Assembly (NCBI GenBank): GCA_007131625.1
Contig: SLQC01000228.1
Location: 1-9,430 of the forward strand
Direction: 5' to 3'
Source: Balneolales bacterium
Lineage (GTDB): Bacteria; Bacteroidota; Rhodothermia; Balneolales; Natronogracilivirgulaceae
DNA length: 9,430 nt
Every line of letters begins with the position of its first letter. The first letter of the stretch is position 1. Made by a program: the position numbers and the translations under genes. Positions 1 through 5,524 of the stretch are shown here, piece after piece. The notes beneath the pieces were generated by a model. The model did not search any database, was not told the origin of the DNA, and saw only the letters and a list, made by a program, of their open reading frames with translations.

Positions 1-70
1 CGATCTTCTCAATGTCAAAATGATCCAGTAGACCTTCGGGCAATATAAGTTTCAACAGTTCTTTTTCCAT
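1..70 (-). CDS. ISAon1-like transposase, N-terminal region protein (partial, 3' end beyond window)
   Basis: Only the first 23 codons are visible, read leftward from the ATG at 68-70. The peptide begins MEKELLKLILPEG and continues LLDHFDIEKI. From memory this matches the opening of the small protein that precedes the main transposase in ISAon1-type insertion sequences of Bacteroidota (pattern ELLKLLLPEG.LD.F.I). An in-frame TGA lies upstream, so the ATG at 68-70 is the natural start; a GGGG directly precedes it. If correct, an insertion sequence begins near here and extends out of the left edge, with one terminus somewhere around 85-125. I could not delimit a terminal inverted repeat or target duplication, because the other end is not in the window. 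Confidence 0.55.
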   Translation of the reverse strand, partial: MEKELLKLILPEGLLDHFDIEKI

Positions 71-485
71 CCCCGATGATACTACAATTCTGCATCACTC
101 CCCACCTTTTGTAAATGATCCTTCAATATCGGTTTATAAACAACATTCTTGAAGTGTGTTTGGTTTCATCAATGAAGATTGATGTAGAAATGCAGTGGAG
201 TTTGAAATGCAACCGGTCAAATGGAACAGCTCCTTCATGTTGCAGCGATGTATTTATCATAAGATTCTTATATAAAAAAGGCCAACTTTCGATATTATTG
301 ATTTTATGCAACTTATACATATCACATTCCTGTATTTTTATCATCTGTGACTGCTTGGTATCTTAATGACATTATTGAAATTTCACTGTTTGAAATTCAT
401 AAAATCTTCAACAAATAGTATTTAATTACAAGTATCTGGGTAATTGTGGGTAATAATGCATTTACTTTCATTGCTATGTATGGGT

Positions 486-501
486 ATTCATATATATGAA
501 T
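486..501. promoter_or_regulatory. perfect 16-bp palindrome, possible operator
   Basis: ATTCATATATATGAAT is its own reverse complement over all 16 bases and lies 110 bases before the start codon of the SLC13 transporter. The position fits a dimeric regulator site, but the centre is simple (AT)n sequence, which makes chance palindromes easier. No second copy is seen elsewhere in the window. Confidence 0.3.
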
Positions 502-600
502 CTTGTATTAATAGATTGTTATCTGGCATTGTACTCTTGTATTATTTGCAGATTATTATGTATTAGTGTGTAAAATATTTATAAAATATATCATGAAACT

Positions 601-605
601 GGAGG
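601..605 (+). promoter_or_regulatory. Shine-Dalgarno site GGAGG of the transporter gene
   Basis: GGAGG lies 6 bases before the ATG at 612. It is the only strong, well-spaced ribosome binding site in the window, where most starts have none. It fixes the start of the 488-residue transporter and rejects the overlapping ORF in another frame beginning at 566. Confidence 0.8.
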
Positions 606-611
606 ATCAGA

Positions 612-2078
612 ATGGCAGAGCGAATAAGCAACTATGGAAACAGGCAACGGATTGGCTTGTTTTTGGGACCGGTTGTATTTTTGTTAATTATATTATTACC
701 TGCACCGGCCGGACTGTCACCGGAAGCATGGGCTGTTGCAGGTGTAGCACTTTTTATGGCGATATGGTGGGTGACAGAGGCAATACCCATACCGGCGACA
801 GCTTTGCTTCCAATCATACTGTTTCCCGTTCTGAAAGTAGGTTCCGTTGCGGATGCGACAAGTCCGTTTGCCAACCCTCTGATCTATCTATTTATGGGAG
901 GTTTTATCATAGCTCTGGCGATGGAACGGACCAATCTTCACCGGCGTATAGCGCTTAATGTGGTGAATCTGGTCGGTACCCGTCCGACATCCATTATCAT
1001 CGGATTCATGATGGCGGCCGCTTTTTTGAGCATGTGGGTCAGCAACACGGCAACAGCAATGATGATGCTTCCGATTGCACTGTCCATTATTGCATTGGTA
1101 GAGAGTGATAAGGCGATGAAAAGCGGCGAATTCCGGACCAATTTTGCACTGGTGATGCTGCTTTGCCTGGCTTATGCCTGCAATATTGGTGGCATCGGCA
1201 CCCTGATCGGCACTCCGCCCAATGCTCTGATGGCGGCCTATATGCTTGACAACTATGATGTGGAAATAGGATTTGCACAATGGATGAAGATCGGTGTACC
1301 GTTGGTTGTCGTATCACTGCCAATAGTTTTTCTATTGCTTACCAAAGTGGTTTACCCGGTCAAACTGAAACAGATACCCGGTGGGTCGGATGTCATAAAA
1401 CAGGAGCTGGAAAATGCCGGAGCCATGAGCAAAGCGGAAAAAATGGTAGCCGTGGTTTTCGCAATGACGGCGATACTTTGGGTGACCCGTCCGCTGCTGG
1501 ATCCATTTATTCCGAATATATCAGATACCGGAATCGCCATTTTCGGTGCTGTTATCATGTTTCTGCTGCCGATTAATTATAAAGAAGGAGAGTTTGTACT
1601 GAGCTGGGACGATGCCAAGAAACTGCCGTGGGAAGTACTGATTCTGTTTGGCGGCGGTTTGAGCCTTGCGGCAGCCATAACAAGTACCGGATTGGCTGAA
1701 TGGATCGGCATGTCTCTCAGTGGACTCGACTGGGTACCGATTATTGTACTGCTGATCTCTTCATTGCTGATCATAATATTCTTGACGGAAGTAACCAGTA
1801 ATACAGCCACAGCAGCAGCATTTCTTCCAATTCTCGCTTCAGTGGCCATCGCCATGGGGCAGGATCCGCTTCTGCTGGTCATCCCGGCTGCTATCGGAGC
1901 CAGTTGCGCGTTCATGCTTCCCGTCGCCACTCCGCCGAATGCTATTGTTTACGGCAGCGGACTGGTCAGTATACCTCAAATGGCACGCGCCGGTTTTGTC
2001 TTTAATATTGTAATGGTCTTCGTCATAACGGGCATGATGTATCTTCTGATCGGACATGTATTTGGTGTTGTACTTTGA
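612..2078 (+). CDS. SLC13/DASS family sodium:dicarboxylate (or sulfate) symporter
   Basis: This is a 488-residue inner-membrane transporter of the divalent anion:sodium symporter family, the group of VcINDY and mammalian NaDC, which import succinate, malate, fumarate or sulfate with Na+. Family length is about 460-500, so the gene is full length. The two substrate/sodium-binding repeats are both present: SNTATAMM at residues 144-151 followed by GTPPNA near 200-205, and SNTATAAA at 396-403 followed by ATPPNA near 439-444. The C-terminal run from about 430 to 446 (ASCAFMLPVATPPNAIV) fits the SLC13 family signature. Many hydrophobic segments alternate with short loops, and a polar loop at about 250-278 separates the two halves. 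GGAGG precedes the ATG by 6 bases. The gene stands alone: noncoding DNA upstream and a terminator directly downstream, so it is probably a single-gene unit. The substrate cannot be read from sequence; dicarboxylate is the more usual choice for bacterial members. Confidence 0.93.
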   Translation: MAERISNYGNRQRIGLFLGPVVFLLIILLPAPAGLSPEAWAVAGVALFMAIWWVTEAIPIPATALLPIILFPVLKVGSVADATSPFANPLIYLFMGGFIIALAMERTNLHRRIALNVVNLVGTRPTSIIIGFMMAAAFLSMWVSNTATAMMMLPIALSIIALVESDKAMKSGEFRTNFALVMLLCLAYACNIGGIGTLIGTPPNALMAAYMLDNYDVEIGFAQWMKIGVPLVVVSLPIVFLLLTKVVYPVKLKQIPGGSDVIKQELENAGAMSKAEKMVAVVFAMTAILWVTRPLLDPFIPNISDTGIAIFGAVIMFLLPINYKEGEFVLSWDDAKKLPWEVLILFGGGLSLAAAITSTGLAEWIGMSLSGLDWVPIIVLLISSLLIIIFLTEVTSNTATAAAFLPILASVAIAMGQDPLLLVIPAAIGASCAFMLPVATPPNAIVYGSGLVSIPQMARAGFVFNIVMVFVITGMMYLLIGHVFGVVL

Positions 2079-2114
2079 AGCCCTGCTTATTGTAATGTGT
2101 AAGTAACTGCTATC

Positions 2115-2153
2115 AAAAAAGCCCGGAATGCAATCTGAAACCCGGGCTTTTTT
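2115..2153 (+). terminator. intrinsic terminator after the transporter (bidirectional-looking)
   Basis: The left arm AAAAAAGCCCGG (2115-2126) pairs perfectly with CCGGGCTTTTTT (2142-2153) across a 15-base loop. The GC core followed by six T gives rho-independent termination 36 bases after the stop codon. The leading A-run means it could also work from the other strand. From here to 2397 I see no gene, only the promoter-like sequence listed separately. Confidence 0.9.
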
Positions 2154-2256
2154 GTATTGTGTGTGCCCTGAATGGCAAACTCGTGAAGTCCATGTCAGTA
2201 GATGATTTATCTATCCCCGATTACTGATGTTGTGAAATTTTATTATCATGATGCTG

Positions 2257-2285
2257 TTGACAGGATCGAATCGAACAGGTACTAT
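2257..2285 (+). promoter_or_regulatory. candidate sigma70-like promoter (TTGACA-N17-TACTAT)
   Basis: TTGACA at 2257-2262 is a perfect -35 box, followed after exactly 17 bases by TACTAT at 2280-2285 (four of six matches to TATAAT). It points toward the small ORF at 2398 and the lipoprotein gene at 2629. Caution: the main Bacteroidota promoters use a different consensus (-7 TAnnTTTG), and one perfect hexamer can arise by chance in AT-rich DNA. Confidence 0.3.
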
Positions 2286-2397
2286 AAAATTACATGTCAT
2301 ACAATGAATTTTTAACAGACGTAGAAGTACAGGAATAATACATTAATACTCTTCGATCTATTGGGTTTAATCCGATGTTGAAAAATCTGGATGTAAC

Positions 2398-2613
2398 ATG
2401 ATACTGGAACTCACATACCGCTTCGAAGGGGGAACCGAGGATAAAATCGTCAGCGACCCGTCGAAACCGATAACCGGCGATATAAGAAAGTTTCTGAAAG
2501 ACGATAATAAACTGCTCAAAAACTGGCAGTGTGAACGGCTGACACGCCGATTACACCCGGGTGGGGGTGTTGTGTCGGTAGATCAGAACATCCGAAAACT
2601 ACGGCAGGATTAA
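2398..2613 (+). CDS. hypothetical protein, 71 residues, possibly a gene remnant
   Basis: I do not recognise this ORF. It encodes a small, charged, soluble protein with no signal peptide or membrane segment, starting MILELTYRFEGG and ending VDQNIRKLRQD. A Gly-rich turn (HPGGGVV) sits near residue 53. No Shine-Dalgarno precedes the ATG. The frame stays open upstream for nine more codons after a stop at 2368-2370, so the true N-terminus is uncertain and the ORF may be the tail of a decayed gene. It ends 15 bases before the lipoprotein start, in the same direction, so the two could share a transcript. The TTGACA-type promoter candidate lies about 110 bases upstream. Base composition looks like the coding parts of the window. 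Confidence 0.4.
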   Translation: MILELTYRFEGGTEDKIVSDPSKPITGDIRKFLKDDNKLLKNWQCERLTRRLHPGGGVVSVDQNIRKLRQD

Positions 2614-2628
2614 GACGAGGAAAACGGC

Positions 2629-2985
2629 ATGCGTAAGCTGTTAATTATATTATTACTTGCCGGATGTGGAACATCATATGAGTTTCAGTCCTTTTATTAC
2701 ACAGGAGACACATATATATCCGATGCGGTTGTCAACAAAGTCCCAGTCAAATTTCACGGTGGAACAACTGATGAACGGTTTCTGAGTTTAAGGGATGACA
2801 CATTGGGATTTCACGCAACTGCTCCTATCCGGCACGGAACAGCGCTGGTTGAAGGCGTACGGATACAGGCGTATGATTCGCCTAATTCTACGGAGATCAG
2901 GCAAAAGGTGATATTACTTGTACCTATGGACACGATCCGATTTTACCCGGAAGTGTTTTCGTTTTTGATGATATGGGAATTGTAG
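2629..2985 (+). CDS. small lipoprotein, 3' end probably replaced (truncated or chimeric)
   Basis: The 118-residue product opens with a short signal peptide, MRKLLIILLLAGC, whose lipobox L-A-G-C puts the lipidated cysteine at position 13. It should therefore be exported and membrane anchored. GAGGAA lies about 10 bases before the ATG, which supports the start. The mature part looks beta-rich: a VPVKFHGGTT stretch, then RDDTLGF, then VPMDTIRFY, a pattern like small barrels of the form 'GG... DDtL ... vPld.I..'. I do not recognise a named family. The last 14 or so codons (2943-2985, FSFLMIWEL and neighbours) overlap, on the other strand, the end of a dehydrogenase fragment. This suggests that the natural end was lost at a recombination junction and the present stop is accidental. 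Function unknown; the lipoprotein assignment is firm, the intactness is not. Confidence 0.6.
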   Translation: MRKLLIILLLAGCGTSYEFQSFYYTGDTYISDAVVNKVPVKFHGGTTDERFLSLRDDTLGFHATAPIRHGTALVEGVRIQAYDSPNSTEIRQKVILLVPMDTIRFYPEVFSFLMIWEL

Positions 2986-3317
2986 GACGGCATATCCACC
3001 ACCCACAGCCTTCCATCGGCATCAATATCCATGGCCACCGGATCGGTTACCAAAGGTTCATGGGCTACAAGCTCTATCCGGAAACCTTCAACCAGTTCAA
3101 ACCTCTCCAAGGTCTGCTCGGGTCGTAAAACCGGCACCCTGAAATTACCATAGGTTTCGTAGTCGACTTGTCCAATATCGGAACCCTGAGCCTGGGATAT
3201 AGAATTCGACAGCGATAAACAGGTTGCACCCATTGTATTATCGGTGCCGCGGGACAACCAAAAAAACACCCCCACCACAATGATCAGGACCAATAAGAAA
3301 AACCAGAAAAACTTCAT
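2943..3317 (-). pseudogene. N-terminal fragment of a PVC-type/membrane-bound dehydrogenase (truncated)
   Basis: The 124-codon frame starts with a membrane anchor (KFFWFFLLVLIIVVGVFFWL, residues 2-21). After a linker it shows the entry motif of the large membrane-bound, PQQ-type beta-propeller dehydrogenases that often carry a haem domain: RPEQTLERFELVEGFRIELVAHEPLV at about 66-91, then DPVAMDIDADGRLWVVDMPSY at about 92-112. Full members run to many hundreds of residues, and the propeller blades should follow directly. Here the family-like sequence stops near MPSY and the frame ends a few codons later at TAA, inside the coding region of an unrelated lipoprotein read from the other strand. Reading past the stop gives nothing like the expected continuation. 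It is therefore a 5' gene fragment left by a deletion or rearrangement. No Shine-Dalgarno precedes the ATG. Confidence 0.75.
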
Positions 3318-3393
3318 TCTAAATGTGGAATTAAATGTTTACTTGTTCAGCGTCTTAATGTAAAAAAAATAATCTTAAAATTCGTCTTAGGTT

Positions 3394-3454
3394 GAACACT
3401 CATCCTGCCTGTTAATGAATACTCATCCTACCTGTTGATGAACACTTATCCTAG
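3394..3454. repeat. 23-bp tandem repeat, about 2.6 copies
   Basis: Unit 1 is at 3394-3416 (GAACACTCATCCTGCCTGTT plus AAT), unit 2 at 3417-3439 (GAATACTCATCCTACCTGTT plus GAT), and a partial third unit at 3440-3454 (GAACACTTATCCTAG). Units 1 and 2 differ at three positions. The array lies just upstream of the dehydrogenase fragment and at the edge of the 60-codon ORF to its right. The unit has no strong internal dyad and no spacer structure, so it is not a CRISPR array. Confidence 0.85.
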
Positions 3455-3617
3455 AAGTTTTACCACAGGATATGCATCCATACTCAGGGACTATTTCGGC
3501 TATATTCCGGAAATGGAACACAAGGAGGTGATCGAGTATCGAAGCAGCACACTGAACGAGAAAAGCAGTCCGGAAAATGGATCCGAATACAGCTTCATAT
3601 TGCCGACCAAAGGGTAG
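3435..3617 (+). CDS. doubtful small ORF, 60 codons, possibly a gene remnant
   Basis: The frame begins with TTG at 3435 or ATG at 3438, both inside the tandem repeat, with no ribosome binding site. It encodes a soluble, charged peptide with the stretch GYASILRDYFGYIPEMEH. I recognise no family. A start made by repeat sequence and the lack of any upstream signal argue that this is either chance or the surviving 3' part of a larger gene. The codons for KEVIE contain a 12-base perfect complement of the 16S rRNA 3' end (see findings), but no start codon follows at a useful distance. Confidence 0.2.
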   Translation: MMNTYPRSFTTGYASILRDYFGYIPEMEHKEVIEYRSSTLNEKSSPENGSEYSFILPTKG

Positions 3618-3697
3618 TGGTGACTGCCTAAAGGAAATCCTGACTCATCGAATGTGGACGCACCTGTGGCTACAGTCAGGAAAGGCGACTCTCCGGT

Positions 3698-3780
<83 letters not shown>

Positions 3781-3832
3781 AAATCATGAATATTTCGAAA
3801 TTGCAAGTTACGAAAGACTCATGAAAAATCCA

Positions 3833-3870
3833 TGCCATTGGCTGTCCGATTTATATCGGACAGCCTGGCA
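3833..3870 (-). terminator. intrinsic terminator of gapA
   Basis: GGCTGTCCGAT (3840-3850) and ATCGGACAGCC (3855-3865) form a perfect 11-bp stem with a TTAT loop. Beyond a two-base bulge it extends through TGCCA (3833-3837)/TGGCA (3866-3870). On the minus strand a TGGATTTTT follows, giving a modest T-tract. It lies 8 bases after the gapA stop codon and separates gapA from the tRNA gene. Confidence 0.85.
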
Positions 3871-3878
3871 AGATATTG

Positions 3879-4877
3879 TTATCCAATTTTAATAATCAGA
3901 TCGGCGGTACGAGCCGAGTATCCGGCTTCATTATCGTACCATCCCACCACTTTAACGAGTTTACCATCCACTTTGGTGATGCCTGAGTCGTAAATCGTGG
4001 AGTGAGGATTACCAATAATATCGGTAGATACAATCGGTTCGTCGGTAAATTCGAGAATACCCTTGAAAGCGCCTTCGGCAGCTTGCTTGAATACTTTGTT
4101 TACTTCATCAAGCGTGGTCTCCTTTTTCAAAACAGCTGTGAAGTCGGTCAGTGATCCGGTGGGTACAGGGACTCGCATGGCGCCACCGTCAAGTTTTCCG
4201 TTCAAATGCGGCAGTACAAGCCCGACCGCTTTTGCAGCACCGGTGGAAGTCGGTACGATGTTGATAGCAGCTGCACGTGCACGGCGCAGGTCTTTGTGCG
4301 GGCTGTCGACAACTTTCTGATCACCGGTATAGGCGTGGATGGTGGTCATAAAACCCTTCTCGACACCGAAAGCATCGTCAAGTACTTTTACCATCGGAGC
4401 CAGGCAATTGGTGGTACAGCTTGCATTGGAGAAGATGTTGCTATCGTCGGAAACTTCCCCATCATTAACGCCCAATACAATGGTCTTCACGTCGCCTTTT
4501 GCAGGTGCGGAAATCACGACTTTCCCGGCACCGGCTTGCAGATGCTTGGATGCGGTATCACTGTTTGTAAAAAATCCGGTGCTTTCGACAACGGTACGAA
4601 CGCCTTCATTGCCCCATGACAGATTAGCTGGATCGCGTTCTGCAGTCACTTTGATGGTTTCACCATTAATCATAAGTTTATCTCCCTCAGCACGAACTTC
4701 ACCATTAAATTTACCATGCACAGAATCATACTTAAACAAATGGGCCAGTGTAGCCGCATCAGTCAGATCGTTCACAGCAACAACCTGTATTTTATCATTA
4801 TAATTAGCAAGGATAGCGCGGGTTACCAACCGACCGATCCGACCAAAACCGTTAACTCCAACTTTAATTCTTGACAT
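3879..4877 (-). CDS. gapA: type I glyceraldehyde-3-phosphate dehydrogenase, NAD-dependent
   Basis: This 332-residue cytosolic glycolytic enzyme oxidises glyceraldehyde-3-phosphate to 1,3-bisphosphoglycerate with NAD+ and phosphate, working as a tetramer. The Rossmann nucleotide-binding motif GVNGFGRIGR is at residues 7-16. The active-site signature SNASCTTNCLAP spans 150-161 with catalytic Cys154, and the partner histidine is His181 in TIHAYT. The phosphate-binding STGAAKAVG follows at 211-219 and VGWYDNEAGYS sits at 311-321. Asp37 (in VNDL) and Pro193 (in DSPHKDLRRAR) are the residues linked to NAD rather than NADP preference, so the catabolic GapA type is likelier than GapB. Length is exactly that of the family. 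The start MSRIKVGVNG is the usual one; a weak AAGGA lies about 10 bases before it. It is transcribed alone, with a terminator 8 bases after the stop and a palindrome about 95 bases upstream that may be its operator. Confidence 0.98.
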   Translation of the reverse strand: MSRIKVGVNGFGRIGRLVTRAILANYNDKIQVVAVNDLTDAATLAHLFKYDSVHGKFNGEVRAEGDKLMINGETIKVTAERDPANLSWGNEGVRTVVESTGFFTNSDTASKHLQAGAGKVVISAPAKGDVKTIVLGVNDGEVSDDSNIFSNASCTTNCLAPMVKVLDDAFGVEKGFMTTIHAYTGDQKVVDSPHKDLRRARAAAINIVPTSTGAAKAVGLVLPHLNGKLDGGAMRVPVPTGSLTDFTAVLKKETTLDEVNKVFKQAAEGAFKGILEFTDEPIVSTDIIGNPHSTIYDSGITKVDGKLVKVVGWYDNEAGYSARTADLIIKIG

Positions 4878-4970
4878 AATATTGAGTCCTTTTATTGTTA
4901 TTTACTATTGAATAAAGTATCAAATTCCCGGCCGCATATTCGCAGCTTCGGCAAGTGATGTAAATTTTTC

Positions 4971-4987
4971 TAAATTGTGCCAATTTA
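4971..4987. promoter_or_regulatory. 17-bp inverted repeat upstream of gapA, candidate operator
   Basis: TAAATTG-TGC-CAATTTA has perfect 7-bp arms around a 3-base centre. The odd 17-bp layout with about one helical turn between half-site centres is usual for dimeric repressors or activators. It lies 94 bases before the gapA start codon, in the only upstream region gapA has. No other copy appears in the window. Confidence 0.45.
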
Positions 4988-5020
4988 CCACTTATCGCGA
5001 CCTATTTCAAGTAAACTAAC

Positions 5021-5181
5021 CCGATCCCGGCGTTCCACCATGGACCCCGGCCATTCGTAGCCGACTTCCATACTCTCCCGCGTTCCTCGCGATGGACACC
5101 CTTGCCGTTCGGCTAATGCTTCCTCCTGTCAGGTGCATAGGAGACTTTCACTCCCAAGTGAATGCGCCCTGCCGGGCGCAC
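5021..5181 (-). mobile_element. group II intron 5' fragment (class IIC-like domain I), truncated
   Basis: Read on the minus strand from 5181, the sequence starts GTGCGCCCGGCAGGGCGCA, the typical 5' end of a group II intron. It includes the first stem (TGCGCCC/GGGCGCA around TGCC, 5163-5180), then GGAGTGAAAGTCTCC (5140-5154), then AGCCGAACGGCAAGGGTGTC (ending near 5095). This order and spelling closely follow domain I of the Oceanobacillus iheyensis class IIC intron as I remember it (GTGTGCCCGGCATGGG..., GGGTGAGAGTCCC, AGCCTAACGCAAGGGTGTCC). An intrinsic terminator hairpin and a T-run directly precede position 1, the known insertion context of class IIC. A complete element with its reverse transcriptase is about 2 kb. 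Here GC-rich intron-like sequence fades near 5021, about 145 bases before the gapA start, and no reverse transcriptase, domain V or domain VI is present. It should be inactive. The 135-codon plus-strand ORF across it (5092-5499) is a by-product of this structured DNA. The left boundary is approximate. Confidence 0.8.
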
Positions 5182-5188
5182 CTATTAA

Positions 5189-5220
5189 AAAGGCGAAACC
5201 GGGGGAGTGGTTTCGCCTTT
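5189..5220 (-). terminator. intrinsic terminator, target site of the group II intron
   Basis: AAAGGCGAAACC (5189-5200) and GGTTTCGCCTTT (5209-5220) pair perfectly over 12 bp with an 8-base loop, GGGGGAGT on the plus strand. Read on the minus strand, the stem is followed by TTTTTAATAG and then by the first base of the intron, so the T-run sits between hairpin and intron. The A/T ends make it look usable from both strands. Read from the minus side, it lies 33 bases after the stop of the small ORF at 5254-5466. A second, weaker hairpin (CCCG-TTT-CGGG) lies between them at 5230-5240. Confidence 0.85.
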
Positions 5221-5253
5221 GCCTGGGAACCCGTTTCGGGCTCCTGTTGGTAC

Positions 5254-5466
5254 CTATTCAAAGTACCTGTTTCTGACTGCTATAAATTTCTGGTTTACAT
5301 AGCGGGATCCATCAACCTGCCGCTTACAACAATCAACCATCAGAGAAAACTCATTTCCGATATATGCAAGATATCGTATCTTGAAGAGATAATCCTGATC
5401 AGCTTTTTGCAGATCTATTTTCAAGGTGCCCGGTTCATCCGTGGACACCCGGAAAAGGTTCTGCAT
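5254..5466 (-). CDS. hypothetical protein, 70 residues, possible gene remnant
   Basis: I do not recognise this ORF. It runs from MQNLFRVSTDEPG to FIAVRNRYFE, is soluble, mixed charged/hydrophobic, and has two adjacent cysteines (DCCKRQ). No Shine-Dalgarno precedes it. The frame stays open upstream for seven more codons to a TAG at 5488-5490, so the start is not certain. The main support is context: a strong intrinsic terminator in the right direction follows 33 bases after its stop, which would otherwise have no gene to terminate. It may be a real small gene or the C-terminal stump of a larger one. It lies divergently to the HTH gene at 5525, with only about 58 bases between starts. Confidence 0.35.
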   Translation of the reverse strand: MQNLFRVSTDEPGTLKIDLQKADQDYLFKIRYLAYIGNEFSLMVDCCKRQVDGSRYVNQKFIAVRNRYFE

Positions 5467-5524
5467 TCCGTTTGTATAGGAGCATATCTATCAAGATAAA
5501 AGAATCTACTAACATTTTGATATA

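Larger units (their letters stand above)
71..611. other. AT-rich noncoding interval between IS and transporter
   Basis: This 540-base stretch is clearly more AT-rich than the genes beside it. Overlapping ORFs exist on both strands between 115 and 366 (83 and 73 codons). Neither has a ribosome binding site or a recognisable motif, and their composition is typical of chance ORFs, so I do not call them. The left end probably contains the tip of the insertion sequence. The rest should carry the promoter of the transporter gene. Minor structure: a tandem GGGTAATTGT/GGGTAATAAT at 438-457 and the palindrome at 486-501. I could not identify a convincing promoter. Confidence 0.6.

Noticed and set aside
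115..366. Overlapping ORFs on both strands (83 aa plus, 73 aa minus)
   Set aside because: AT-rich region, no ribosome binding site, no motif, odd composition; both are probably chance.
2792..2800. GGGATGACA shared with the tRNA-Pro 3' end as a possible att site
   Set aside because: Only nine bases match, it lies inside the lipoprotein coding region, and the flanks differ; chance is sufficient.
3394..3454. Possible CRISPR array
   Set aside because: The units are directly adjacent without spacers, only 2.6 copies, and there are no cas genes.
4206..4619. Long plus-strand ORFs antisense to gapA (137 and 154 codons)
   Set aside because: Shadows of a highly conserved gene with strong codon bias; no independent signals.
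5092..5499. 135-codon plus-strand ORF rich in Pro, Arg and Cys
   Set aside because: Its first third is the antisense of the group II intron 5' region, and the rest crosses the terminator and the minus-strand small ORF. Such ORFs recur over structured mobile RNA and are not genes.
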